The position numbers and the translations under genes are program-made. The notes under the pieces are model-generated. The model was not told the DNA's origin and made no database searches. It saw only the letters and a program-made list of their open reading frames with translations. Below are positions 43,346 through 54,400 of a stretch of 64,000 nucleotides of DNA, piece by piece; position 1 is the first letter of the stretch; the number at the start of each line of letters is the position of its first letter. The stretch spans positions 62,001-126,000 of the forward strand of contig NZ_PYVW01000003.1 in NCBI RefSeq assembly GCF_003056355.1, written 5' to 3'. Source of the stretch: Devosia naphthalenivorans (GTDB lineage: Bacteria > Pseudomonadota > Alphaproteobacteria > Rhizobiales > Devosiaceae).

Positions 43346-44521
43346 TTACCAGTTGGCGATGCTGCCATCGGGCAAAATGGCGCTCAGCGCGGGGATGATC
43401 TCGGGGGCATAAGGGTGACGGCTGGCCGCCGCCTCGTCGATCTCGATCCCAAGCCCTGGAGCGGTTGGCACGGCCCAGCCGCCATTCACCAGATCGAGCG
43501 GGAAAGTGGCGCAAATCTCGCGGAACCAGGGCGCCAGGCCCACCGCTTCTTCCTGGATCACGAAATTGGGGGTGGCGACAGCAAACTGCAGGGCCGCAGC
43601 GCCCGCGACCGGGCCCATCGGATTGTGCGGCATCACCCCCATGGAGGCCGCCTCGGCAATAGCGGCAATACGCCGGCCGCCGCTGATCCCTCCGCAATGA
43701 GCAAGATCGGGCTGCACATAGGTGACAGCACGCAACCGGGCCAGTTCGGCATATTCCTGCGGGGTCAGCAAGCGCTCGCCGGTCGCCAGCGGACAAGCAA
43801 CCGTTTTGGCCAGTTGCGCCAGCGCTTCCGGGTCGCCCGGCTGGATGGGTTCTTCGATAAACATCGGCCGTATCGGAGCGATGACATCGATAAACGCCTT
43901 GGCCGCCTGCGCCGAGTCTGGCCGGCCATGAAAATCACTCATGATATCAACGCTGTCCCCGACCCGCTCGCGCACGGCGACGGCAAGCTTTTCGGTTTGG
44001 CGCAAGGCCGGCAGGGAGGCGTCATAGCCGGTATATGGGACGAGACCGAGCTTGATGGCCGAATACCCCATCTCGACGGTTTCCTGCACGGCGTCACAGA
44101 AGCCTTCGACGTCGCCGGCAGCGATCGCCCGATCCTGGCGCCCTTGCAGCAGATGGGTATAGACCCGCGCATGGTCGCGAACCTGCCCGCCCAGCAATTG
44201 CCAGACCGGCACGCCAAGCGCCTTTCCCTTGATGTCCCACAAAGCCTGCTCGATGCCCGACAATGCGGTCAAGCCAATGACACCCAACGGCCAGAAGCTG
44301 AACCGACGCATCTTCTGCACGAGGTGTTCGACGCGATGAGGATCCTCGCCGATGACGAAACCGCCGAGATCCTCTATTGCACCAAGGACCGATTTCGTCT
44401 TCCATTCCAGCGTGGCTTCGCCCCAGCCATGCAGTCCAGGCTGGTCGGTCTGCACCTTGACGAAAATCCAGTTGCGATGGATGGCGTTGACGACACAGGT
44501 ATCTATGGAAACGATCTTCAT
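43346..44521 (-). CDS. Mandelate racemase/muconate lactonizing enzyme family, galactonate-dehydratase-like
   Basis: This 391-residue protein starts at MKIVSIDTCVV and belongs to the enolase superfamily. The first metal site is in DIMSDFHGRPD (Asp, His), followed by MFIEEPIQPGD and LATGERLL, and the catalytic His is in MGVMPHNPMGPVAG. Asp-Phe-His and Pro-His-Asn-Pro-x-Gly-Pro match D-galactonate dehydratase-like enzymes. It would dehydrate a sugar acid to a 2-keto-3-deoxy acid. The gene is the first of the minus-strand sugar operon and is divergent from a FadR/GntR regulator of the type that controls sugar-acid genes. The stereochemistry of the substrate is open. Confidence 0.88.
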   Translation of the reverse strand: MKIVSIDTCVVNAIHRNWIFVKVQTDQPGLHGWGEATLEWKTKSVLGAIEDLGGFVIGEDPHRVEHLVQKMRRFSFWPLGVIGLTALSGIEQALWDIKGKALGVPVWQLLGGQVRDHARVYTHLLQGRQDRAIAAGDVEGFCDAVQETVEMGYSAIKLGLVPYTGYDASLPALRQTEKLAVAVRERVGDSVDIMSDFHGRPDSAQAAKAFIDVIAPIRPMFIEEPIQPGDPEALAQLAKTVACPLATGERLLTPQEYAELARLRAVTYVQPDLAHCGGISGGRRIAAIAEAASMGVMPHNPMGPVAGAAALQFAVATPNFVIQEEAVGLAPWFREICATFPLDLVNGGWAVPTAPGLGIEIDEAAASRHPYAPEIIPALSAILPDGSIANW

Positions 44522-44709
44522 GCTTGCCAGACCAGAAACGCCACGACAGCGGCATGCGAACGCGACTCCAGACGAACGGCTATCCCGTCCACGCAACTCA
44601 TCGGCAAGGCAGTGTCCTCCAGCGCGTCATGTTTCAACGACATGATCGGCGCACATGAACACATTGCACAATTCTAGATCAGATGTAAGAACCAAAAAGA
44701 GTTTGCGTG

Positions 44710-45480
44710 ATGCTGACGGCGGAAAATAAGACGGCGCTGCTGATGGTCCCCGGCTTCGGTGACGCACTGCCGACGGGCGCGGCCAAGCTGGCAGTGGACA
44801 CGCTGGGACGCCGAATAGCCAACGACGCCTATCTGCCCGGACAAGTCATGCCGACTGAATCGGAGCTGGCCGGCTCGCTTGGCGTCAGTCGCGCGACGAT
44901 CCGTGACGCTATCAAAGTGCTCTCAGGCAAGGGCCTGGTGCGAACCGCAAGGCGATACGGCACCCGGGTTCGCCCGATCGATGAGTGGAACCTGCTTGAT
45001 GCCGACGTCGTCTCCTGGCACGAGCCTGTGCATCCTCGCCTCGTGCGCATCTTTGCCGAAACCACCGAACTGCGCATAATCCTGGAGCCTGCCGCGGCAG
45101 AACTGGCGGCCGAGCGTGCAACGCCGGAGCAGATCGAAACAATCGTCGAAGCCGCGATGGCGCTTCACCCCGAGCAGGACGATACCCAGACGATGTTTGC
45201 TGCCGACTGCCGGTTTCACGCCACTATTCTGGAGGCGACGGGCAACGGCATGCTCCGCCAGATGCGTCCCCTCATCGTGACGATGCTGCGCGTATCCTAT
45301 GAATACGGGGTGCTTCGGCAAGCATCCGAGCCGGTATCGCGCGATGGGCATATACGCGTGGCGGAAGCCATTCAGCGGCGTGATGGCAGCTTAGCCAGCA
45401 AGGAGATGGCTCGCATGCTCGAGCTCAACCGGCGTGACGCCATCGGCGCCACTGCAAACCGTTCGCCGCTCACCAGGTGA
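44710..45480 (+). CDS. GntR-family regulator, FadR subfamily
   Basis: This 256-residue protein has an N-terminal winged helix (MPTESELAGSLGVSRATIRDAIKVLSGKGLVRTARRYGTRV) and a C-terminal all-helical FCD domain with a metal or ligand site (FAADCRFHATILEATGN). The linker WNLLDADVVSWHEP resembles galactonate-type repressors. It is divergent from the galactonate-dehydratase-like gene, 188 bases apart, and probably represses the sugar operon. A GTG precedes the chosen ATG directly and could also serve. It overlaps the convergent oxidoreductase gene by 11 bases. Confidence 0.9.
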   Translation: MLTAENKTALLMVPGFGDALPTGAAKLAVDTLGRRIANDAYLPGQVMPTESELAGSLGVSRATIRDAIKVLSGKGLVRTARRYGTRVRPIDEWNLLDADVVSWHEPVHPRLVRIFAETTELRIILEPAAAELAAERATPEQIETIVEAAMALHPEQDDTQTMFAADCRFHATILEATGNGMLRQMRPLIVTMLRVSYEYGVLRQASEPVSRDGHIRVAEAIQRRDGSLASKEMARMLELNRRDAIGATANRSPLTR

Positions 45481-46135
45481 TCAATGGTGAGCGGTGCAGC
45501 CAGGTATCGCTCTTGACCTGATCGATGACGAAGCTGGCGACGTCGCCGCGCGCAATGGTTCCGCCTTGAAACTCCGACAGGTTTTCGAGCACGCGAGACG
45601 CACCGCGTTCTGGCTTGCCATTGAGGACCGAGGGACGCACCAGGACCCAATCCAGACCACTCTCCCGAACGATGGTTTCCTGCCGGTTCTTGTCGGCATA
45701 AACCCTGCGCAGCAGCAGCGGGAAGATCAGGCGATCAAAGACAAAACCGCCATGCCCGACGCTGTCTCCGGCGCCCATGCCGGTGATAGCCACCAGCCGG
45801 GAAACCTGCTCGGCCTTCATGGCGCTGACCAGGGCCCGCGTAGCCGTCGACAGCAGCGTGACCTCCTTGAAAGGGCTCGCCGGCGTACCCAACGCACTGA
45901 TCACCGCATCCTGCCCCTTGAGTGCCTGACGCAAGGCGGCTTCGTCACGGGCGTCGCCAATGGCGAGCTTCGTGCCAACCAGCTCCCGGCCCTTTTCAGC
46001 GGAACGCACCAGGGCGGTGACTTTGTATCCCTGGGCGATTGCCTTATCGACGATCAGCCGGCCGGTGGCGCCAGTGGCGCCGAGCACCAGGATTTTGGTC
46101 GGGTGATTTTGGCTTCGGATGGCAGAGGTGCTCAT
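45470..46135 (-). CDS. NAD(P)H-binding protein (atypical SDR)
   Basis: This 221-residue protein starts at MSTSAIRSQN. It has the Rossmann motif KILVLGATGATGRLIVDKAI, DARDEAALRQALKGQDAVISALG and LVAITGMGAGDS. This pattern fits the NmrA-like or BVR-B-like atypical SDR family, often regulators or flavin reductases rather than classical dehydrogenases, as the Tyr-x3-Lys pair is not seen. It is divergent from the LysR gene at 46274, which may regulate it. Confidence 0.82.
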   Translation of the reverse strand: MSTSAIRSQNHPTKILVLGATGATGRLIVDKAIAQGYKVTALVRSAEKGRELVGTKLAIGDARDEAALRQALKGQDAVISALGTPASPFKEVTLLSTATRALVSAMKAEQVSRLVAITGMGAGDSVGHGGFVFDRLIFPLLLRRVYADKNRQETIVRESGLDWVLVRPSVLNGKPERGASRVLENLSEFQGGTIARGDVASFVIDQVKSDTWLHRSPLITW

Positions 46136-46273
46136 GATCGTTCTCCATTGGCACCGGCTACGAGGATGGTCATTGGGGTCACTCCGGTTAGTGAGAAGGC
46201 ACCCTGAACTTAGTGATCCACACAGCATCCAACAGGCGCTATATCTGGACCCGATGTCTCACAGGTGGAACAC

Positions 46274-47167
46274 ATGGATCTCCTCGCCCTCGCGGATTTC
46301 AATCTGGTTGCTCGCCACGGCGGGTTCGGCAAAGCGGCAAGAGCGGCCGGGCGACCCAAGGCGACATTGTCCCGCCGGGTGAGCGAGCTGGAAGCCAGCC
46401 TGCAGTTGCGCCTGTTCGAACGGGGTGGCCGGGCTATGAAGCTCACGGAAGAAGGGCGCGCCTTGTTCGAGCGAACGGGAGCCTTGCTAACCGAACTCGA
46501 TGAGGCAGCAGCGGCGATTGCCTCGGGCGGCGAAAATCCGCGCGGCCGGCTGCGGATCAGCGCGCCCTTGCTATTCTCCCAGACGGCGATGGGAAAACTG
46601 GCCGCCGAGTTCGCGATGAAATATCCGCAAATCCGGCTCGAGGTGACAACCGAGGATCGCACCGTCGACATGATCGAGGAGGCTTATGATTTGGTGATCC
46701 GCGTCAATCCGAGCCCTGATGAAACTCTGGTCGGACGCGCAGTTCTCAGTGATCGGCTGGTGGCGGTCGCGAGCCCGACCCTGGTGCGTCCCACGGATGG
46801 CGCGCCGGTTCCGGCGGTTGTCCGGGTGTCCGGCGATAGGGCAACGGCCTGGAGCCTGCGTTCGGCAGCAGGATCGATCAGCCTGGCGGTCGATCCGATC
46901 CTCCAGCTCTCATCGCTGCCCATGGTGCGCGATGCAGTAAGGGCGGGCGTCGGCGCCGGGCTGCTGCCGATATCGCTCGTCAGCCATGACCTGGCCGCCG
47001 GGCGCCTCGTGCATTGGGGCGATATCGACGCCCCGGACATCAGGATATGGGCCCTCTATCCGTCTCGCCGCCTGCTGAGCGCCCGGGTGTCTGTCTTCCT
47101 CGAACATTTGCGACTGGCCTTCCCGAAGGGTACGCCGGACGAGCTGGCGGCCTATGTCGCATGGTGA
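46274..47167 (+). CDS. LysR-family transcriptional regulator
   Basis: This 297-residue protein has the N-terminal HTH (LALADFNLVARHGGFGKAARAAGRPKATLSRRVSELEASL) and a LysR substrate domain from about 90. The ATG at 46274 has AGGTGG six bases before it and is preferred to an upstream GTG. It is divergent from the atypical SDR gene, the usual LysR arrangement, so that gene is the likely target. The effector is unknown. Confidence 0.9.
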   Translation: MDLLALADFNLVARHGGFGKAARAAGRPKATLSRRVSELEASLQLRLFERGGRAMKLTEEGRALFERTGALLTELDEAAAAIASGGENPRGRLRISAPLLFSQTAMGKLAAEFAMKYPQIRLEVTTEDRTVDMIEEAYDLVIRVNPSPDETLVGRAVLSDRLVAVASPTLVRPTDGAPVPAVVRVSGDRATAWSLRSAAGSISLAVDPILQLSSLPMVRDAVRAGVGAGLLPISLVSHDLAAGRLVHWGDIDAPDIRIWALYPSRRLLSARVSVFLEHLRLAFPKGTPDELAAYVAW

Positions 47168-47254
47168 TGGCCACGCGGGGAAATTCCCGCACAAGCCAGG
47201 CGGCCGCTGCACGCATGACAACGACCGCCTGGAGTTCGGCTATAGAGAGGCCGT

Positions 47255-47794
47255 CTAGCTGCGAGGCGGCAGAAATTCACTGTGAAAGCGGGCGGCATTG
47301 GCCATCATGATAGCGGCCCGCTCGGCCAGGATTTCCGGCGTGGGCGGAGTCGGTGCCGTGGTGCGGGTGGGCAGCACTTCACCAACAAGCTTGAAGAATT
47401 CCTCCTGGCCTGCCGGCAGGCAGATGCAGAGGAAACGGGCCGGAGTGGCCGACACCACGCGAAAGCCATGCGGGGCATTTGCCGGGATGTTGATGGACTG
47501 TCCGGGTCCGACGTGATGGACCTCGCCGCGGAAGGTAATTTCCAACTCGCCTTCAAGGATGTGGAAAATCTCCTCGAAATCATGGCGGTGCGGCGGCGGA
47601 CCGCCGGCGGGCACCAACATGTCGATCATCGTATAACGACCGCCCGTCTGCTCACCGGAGATCAGGATCGTGTAGGTGCCAGGCCCCACGCCCAGATGGG
47701 TAAGGCCTGGATCATCGGCATGGACGATGGTGGCGGTGCGGCTGAGATCATCGGCTGGAAATGTGGTCGGTTCGGTCGCTTGGCTGTTGCTCAT
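47255..47794 (-). CDS. Cupin-domain protein
   Basis: This 179-residue protein has a single cupin barrel. The metal-binding motif region PPPHRHDFEEIFHILEGELEITF has the two His and a Glu, and the second His is in NIPANAPHGFRVVS. Stand-alone cupins of this kind act as dioxygenases, isomerases or ligand-binding proteins. It is a single minus-strand gene with 217 non-coding bases between it and the gene at 48012. Function unknown. Confidence 0.85.
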   Translation of the reverse strand: MSNSQATEPTTFPADDLSRTATIVHADDPGLTHLGVGPGTYTILISGEQTGGRYTMIDMLVPAGGPPPHRHDFEEIFHILEGELEITFRGEVHHVGPGQSINIPANAPHGFRVVSATPARFLCICLPAGQEEFFKLVGEVLPTRTTAPTPPTPEILAERAAIMMANAARFHSEFLPPRS

Positions 47795-48011
47795 GTGGGT
47801 TCTCCTGAGGACATGAACAAGATAGATCGTCCTGCCAACGAGCGGCAGACGACGGATTTAGACAAAGCGTCTCACTGATGGAACACTCGGCTACCATTGA
47901 CCTGGGCGTTGAGCTTGGTGGCTTCCGGCGCGGTGAAGCCGAGGGCGGCAGTACAGCAGTTCTCGCGAACGCTGTTCTGGCCGCCCCGTGCTGGCCGCAA
48001 CGAATTTTCGT

Positions 48012-48611
48012 TCAGCTGAACTTGACCAGGTCCTTGAAGATCAGTTGGCCCCAGCTATTTCCGTGCGCCTGTACAAGCAATCCACCTTCCGAAAGCCCGC
48101 CGAGCGTGATCGGCGCGAAACCGAGCCTTTCCGCAAGCGTGCCGACCTCCGCTGCGGCGCCGTCGTCATCGCTCGCCAGGAACACCACTCTCCTGCCACC
48201 ATGTACGGCCGGGTCCTGTTCAAGGACGGCAGCGACCAGATGGTTGAAGCCCTTGACCACTTTACTGTCAGCGAAGGCCTGCGCGACGACCTTGGCGGAA
48301 GGCTGTCCGCCCAATTCCTCAAGCGGCACGCCGTAGGCATTGGTCACATCGACGATGGTCTTTCCCTCCCAGGTGGGGAGAACCTTCGCAACATCTGGAT
48401 GGGAGCCGTATCGGACAGCCAAAAAGATGATGTCCGCCTTGACCGCTTCGGCCAGCGTCTTGGGAATGATCGTGGGTCCAATCGCGGCCGCAACGGATGC
48501 AAAGCTTTCCGGGCCGCGCGTGGTTGCGACCGATACTTCGATGCCTTTGCGGGCAAACGCCTTGGCCAATGTCTGGCCGATTTCGCCGAAGCCGATAATT
48601 GCGTAGCTCAT
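48012..48611 (-). CDS. NADPH-dependent F420 reductase-like oxidoreductase
   Basis: This 199-residue protein has the N-terminal Rossmann motif YAIIGFGEIGQTLAKAFARKGIEV and a body typical of the F420_oxidored family (ADIIFLAVRYG, VDVTNAYG, KVVKGFNHL). In organisms without F420 these proteins are probably NAD(P)-dependent reductases of unknown substrate. It lies 77 bases after the SDR gene in the same direction, so they may be cotranscribed. Confidence 0.85.
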   Translation of the reverse strand: MSYAIIGFGEIGQTLAKAFARKGIEVSVATTRGPESFASVAAAIGPTIIPKTLAEAVKADIIFLAVRYGSHPDVAKVLPTWEGKTIVDVTNAYGVPLEELGGQPSAKVVAQAFADSKVVKGFNHLVAAVLEQDPAVHGGRRVVFLASDDDGAAAEVGTLAERLGFAPITLGGLSEGGLLVQAHGNSWGQLIFKDLVKFS

Positions 48612-48688
48612 ATGAATTCTCCTTTGGTTGATCGAACCCTATGGCGCCCCGGACAGTCGAATGGAGCGTCGGTTTGGGGCGTAGTGCG

Positions 48689-49423
48689 TCAGAGTTGTGC
48701 CAGGCCGCCGTCGACTGCGACTTCGCTGGCGGTCATGAAGCTGCTGTCCGGCGAGGCGAGGAAGGCAGCCACGGCCCCGATTTCCGCCGGATCTGCCATG
48801 CGCTGGAGCGGAGTCATCGCGCCATAGGCCTTCTGCCCCTCCTCGCCCAGCGCCTCCTTGGCGAGTTCGGTCGCCGTGGCACCAGGCGACAACACGTTTA
48901 CCCGAATGCCGGTGCCCTTCAGGTCCTCCGCCCAGGTCCGCGCGAGATTGCGCACTGCCGCCTTGCTCGCACTGTAGGCGCTCATTGCGGGGGCGCCCGT
49001 GGTGCCGGCGCTCGATCCGGTCAGGATGATCGAGCCGCCCTTACCCATCAGCGGCAGCGCCTTCTGGATGGTGAAGATCGTACCCTTCACATTGGTGCCG
49101 AAGGTTTCGTCGATGTGCTCGGCGGTGATCTCGCCCAGCGCGAGCTGGCTTCCCGCGCCGGCATTGGCGAAGACGATATCGAGAGTTCCCCGCTGGGCCT
49201 TCACCGCCGCGTAGAGGCGGTCGAGGTCGGCCTCGTCGGAAACCGAGCCTTTCACCGCGCGGGCACTGGGTCCGAGTTCGGCCACGGCGTCGTCGAGCGC
49301 TTCCTGCCGGCGGCCGAAGATGAAGACGAAGGCGCCCTCCTCGATGAAGCGCTTTGCCGCGGCGCGGCCGATGCCGGTAGCGCCGCCGGTGATCACGGCG
49401 GTCTTGCCATTCAGTCTGGTCAT
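48689..49423 (-). CDS. Short-chain dehydrogenase/reductase
   Basis: This 244-residue classical SDR has the cofactor motif TGGATGIG, the NAG motif VFANAGAG, and the catalytic Ser in ILTGSSAG with Tyr-x3-Lys in SAYSASKAAV. The C-terminus SSFMTASEVAVDGGLAQL is typical. The ATG at 49423 is preferred to an upstream TTG. It is divergent from the LysR gene at 49594, which may control it. The residue after the second cofactor strand is FGRR, suggesting NADPH preference. Confidence 0.92.
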   Translation of the reverse strand: MTRLNGKTAVITGGATGIGRAAAKRFIEEGAFVFIFGRRQEALDDAVAELGPSARAVKGSVSDEADLDRLYAAVKAQRGTLDIVFANAGAGSQLALGEITAEHIDETFGTNVKGTIFTIQKALPLMGKGGSIILTGSSAGTTGAPAMSAYSASKAAVRNLARTWAEDLKGTGIRVNVLSPGATATELAKEALGEEGQKAYGAMTPLQRMADPAEIGAVAAFLASPDSSFMTASEVAVDGGLAQL

Positions 49424-49593
49424 AATGTGCAACCTGCTTGTTGATGGACAGGACCTGTCGTCGCGTCCGGTTCAGAGCTAGGTGCGATCACTGCCCAGCT
49501 TCAGTGGGAAACTCCACACAGGGGTGGTGCGAAAACGCACCACACTCACATCGGATCTCATGATAGCCTGCGTGATTGGCGGAGGAACCGGCC

Positions 49594-50502
49594 GTGATCG
49601 ACTGGGACGATGTGCGCTTTTTTCTGGCCGTCGCGCGAAGTGGATCGGTGCGATCCGCAGCTGATGGGCTCAAGGTCAATCACACCACCGTACTGCGCCG
49701 GATTTCGCAGCTCGAGGCACGGTTGGGCGCACGTCTGTTCGAGAAGAAGCCGGCCGGCTACCAGCTCACAGGGTCGGGTCACGACGTTCTGGCGCTGGCC
49801 GAAGAAATGGAATTATCCTCCAGCCGGCTCGAAGGCCTCGTCTGGGGACGGGACGAAGGCGTTGGTGGCCCCTTGGTTGTCGCGATGGCCCAGACGATAG
49901 CCACGCACCTGCTGATGCCCGACTTTGCCGAATTCTGCCGGCGCCATCCCGAGATCGAGTTGACCATCCTCTCCTCGGAAGCCAAGGTGAACCTGACCAA
50001 CCGCGAGGCCGACGTGGCGCTTCGCGTTGTGCTCGACCGGAGCGCGCTGCCGCTTAACCTGCATGGCTTGCAGGGGCCGGAACTGCGCATCGGCGCCTAT
50101 CTGTCCAAATCATTGCTCGAGCAATGGTCCGCAGGCTCGCTGCATCACGCGCGCTGGGTGACCAAGGGCACTGAACAGGTTCCTGAGTGGGCCCGCTGCG
50201 GCGAAATCCCGATCGAGGGCCATTTCCGGGCGCCGGAAACGGGCACCCACCTTGCGGCCCTTCGCCAGGGACTGGGCGTGGGTTTGCTGCCCCGCTTCGT
50301 GGGGGACGCGGAGCCGGGTCTGGTGCGTGCGCCCGGTACGCTCAACGGATCGCACGGCGCCTTGTGGATTCTCTCCCAAGGCGAAACCCGACGAACCAAA
50401 CGCGTGCGGCTCTTCATCGACTTCGTCTCTCAGCGCCTGGCTGAATACGCACCACGCCTGCTGGGACCGCCGCCCGAAGCCGCGCCGACACTCGAACTTT
50501 GA
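49594..50502 (+). CDS. LysR-family transcriptional regulator
   Basis: This 302-residue protein is read from GTG because GGAGG lies eight bases before it; the upstream TTG has no such site. The HTH is DDVRFFLAVARSGSVRSAADGLKVNHTTVLRRISQLEARLG. The effector domain begins near 85. It is divergent from the SDR gene and convergent with tex. It is not a likely AmpR for the class C beta-lactamase, because tex lies between them. Confidence 0.9.
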   Translation: MIDWDDVRFFLAVARSGSVRSAADGLKVNHTTVLRRISQLEARLGARLFEKKPAGYQLTGSGHDVLALAEEMELSSSRLEGLVWGRDEGVGGPLVVAMAQTIATHLLMPDFAEFCRRHPEIELTILSSEAKVNLTNREADVALRVVLDRSALPLNLHGLQGPELRIGAYLSKSLLEQWSAGSLHHARWVTKGTEQVPEWARCGEIPIEGHFRAPETGTHLAALRQGLGVGLLPRFVGDAEPGLVRAPGTLNGSHGALWILSQGETRRTKRVRLFIDFVSQRLAEYAPRLLGPPPEAAPTLEL

Positions 50503-50538
50503 TCGGCAAGGAGTGACGGAAGGGTGGCCGTATCTCAC

Positions 50539-52836
<2,298 letters not shown>

Positions 52837-53156
52837 GAGTCTGCTTTTTGGTTCGGCTGGCGCGACCATAGTCGCATTGGCCGGGCGGTCACACCCACCC
52901 GTGCTGATTTCCTCAACTGTGAGCAATAAGGCGCTCGCCCCTGTCGGGGTCGCGATCCGGCTGCCGAAGGATAGCTTTGACCTTGGCCGTCCGTGTCGGC
53001 CAGCACCGGGTAGGAAGCGATCCCTGAACCTTTCGTAAACCATGCAACTGCCGACCAGTGGATCTGGAACTGATCGGTCCATGTGCCGCCACAATGGAAT
53101 TGCCTCTCCCCAGGTGCTGTTCAGCATCGCCGACAAGTTTTGAGAGGACCAAACCA
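52837..53156. other. 320-base intergenic region between divergent tex and beta-lactamase genes
   Basis: No gene was recognised. It should hold the two divergent promoters. The beta-lactamase ribosome-binding site (GAGAGGA at about 53143-53149) is visible. No AmpR-type T-N11-A operator could be picked out with confidence. Confidence 0.5.
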
Positions 53157-54311
53157 TTGAAGTGCACGACGAGACTTACCCTGACCGCGGCCACGACCTG
53201 TTTGTTTCCAATCGCAACGGTCCTGGCCGCCGATCCGGCGGCAGTGGCCGACATCGTTGACCGCCAGATCAAACCGCTGATGGAAGAATACGACATTCCG
53301 GGAATGGCGGTGGCGGTAACCGTCGATGGTGAAGAGTACTTCTTCAACCATGGAGTTGCGTCGCTGGATGCACAGACGCCCGTTACCGAGGACACCGTGT
53401 TCGAGATAGGCTCCGTGAGCAAAATCTTCACGTCGATGCTGGGAACGCACGCCGATACGGTTGGAAAATTGTCCCTCAACGATCACCCCGGCGAGTATCT
53501 TCCGGAGCTGGACGGCAGTCCGTTGGATCGCGCGACCCTGCTTAACTTCGCCACCTATACGGCTGGCAATCTGCCATTGCAGTTCCCCGACACCGTTGGA
53601 AGCGATGCAGAGGTCTCGTCCTACTATGCTCAATTTGAACCGGACACCGCTCCGGGTGCGCACCGGCGCTACTCCAATCCAAGCATTGGTCTGTTTGGGC
53701 ACATCACAGCGCTGGCGATGGAAGGCGAGTTCGCTGATCTGATCCAGGAGACGCTCTTTGACCCGCTGGGCCTTGAAAGCAGCTTTATCGAAGTACCGGA
53801 AGAGGCAATGGAGCGATACGCCTGGGGGTACAACAGCGAGAACGAGCCAATCAGGGTCAATCCGGGGGTTCTCGATGGCGAGGCCTATGGCGTCAAATCG
53901 AGCGCTGCCGATCTGATCCGTCTCGTCCAGGCCCATATTCAGCCCGAAGGTCTTGACGAGACAATGCGTCGAACCATCGAAGGCACTCAGATCGGTTACT
54001 TCAAGATCGGGGAAATGGTGCAGGGACTGGGATGGGAGCAATATCCCTACCCGATCGCGCTCGACCGGCTGTTGGCCGGAAATTCGGCGACCATGGCAAT
54101 GGAGGTCAATGCTGCCACAGAGCTGACGCCGCCGCTGGTCCCCTCCGAGCCGAGGCTGTTCAATAAAACAGGATCAACGGGCGGGTTCGGTGCATATGTG
54201 GCCTTTGTGCCAGAGGCAAATGTCGGCGTAGTGATGCTCGCGAACAAGAACTACCCCAACCCGGCTCGCGTGACGGCGGGACACGCAATTCTTGCGGAGC
54301 TGACCGACTAG
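53157..54311 (+). CDS. ampC: Class C (AmpC-type) beta-lactamase
   Basis: This 384-residue periplasmic serine hydrolase inactivates beta-lactam antibiotics, mainly cephalosporins. It is read from a TTG codon with GAGAGGA before it, which gives a signal peptide ending near VLA-ADPAAV. An in-frame ATG further upstream would add residues with no signal sequence. Motifs: SVSK (Ser86-Lys89), YSN (Tyr172-Asn174) and KTG (337-339). The C-terminal GGFGAYVAFVPEANVGVVML and LANKNYPNPARV are close to the E. coli AmpC ending. The length fits class C. No ampR gene is adjacent. A penicillin-binding esterase is possible but less likely, given all motifs. Confidence 0.92.
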   Translation: MKCTTRLTLTAATTCLFPIATVLAADPAAVADIVDRQIKPLMEEYDIPGMAVAVTVDGEEYFFNHGVASLDAQTPVTEDTVFEIGSVSKIFTSMLGTHADTVGKLSLNDHPGEYLPELDGSPLDRATLLNFATYTAGNLPLQFPDTVGSDAEVSSYYAQFEPDTAPGAHRRYSNPSIGLFGHITALAMEGEFADLIQETLFDPLGLESSFIEVPEEAMERYAWGYNSENEPIRVNPGVLDGEAYGVKSSAADLIRLVQAHIQPEGLDETMRRTIEGTQIGYFKIGEMVQGLGWEQYPYPIALDRLLAGNSATMAMEVNAATELTPPLVPSEPRLFNKTGSTGGFGAYVAFVPEANVGVVMLANKNYPNPARVTAGHAILAELTD

Positions 54312-54357
54312 ACCCTCACCTCGCAGTTGAAGTCGCTGACTGCACCATTGCCAACGG

Positions 54358-54400
54358 AAGGCGGCGGGCCAAAATTCCGCCCGCTGCCTTTTGATATTTT
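54358..54400 (+). terminator. Rho-independent terminator of the beta-lactamase gene
   Basis: An 11-base stem (54358-54368 and 54380-54390, one G-T pair) is followed by TTTTGATATTTT. The downstream cyclase gene on the other strand ends directly beside it. Confidence 0.8.

Noticed and set aside
44640-44700. FadR-type operator in the gap before the galactonate-like gene
   Set aside because: Only a partial TTCT...AGAA symmetry was seen, which is too weak to call.
47880-48011. Possible end of a broken minus-strand gene (reading ending TKLNAQVNGSRVFHQ)
   Set aside because: Only about 40 residues, no start site and no family recognised.
49594-50502. LysR gene as AmpR of the class C beta-lactamase
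   Set aside because: The tex gene lies between them, and the LysR gene is divergent from an SDR gene, its more natural target.
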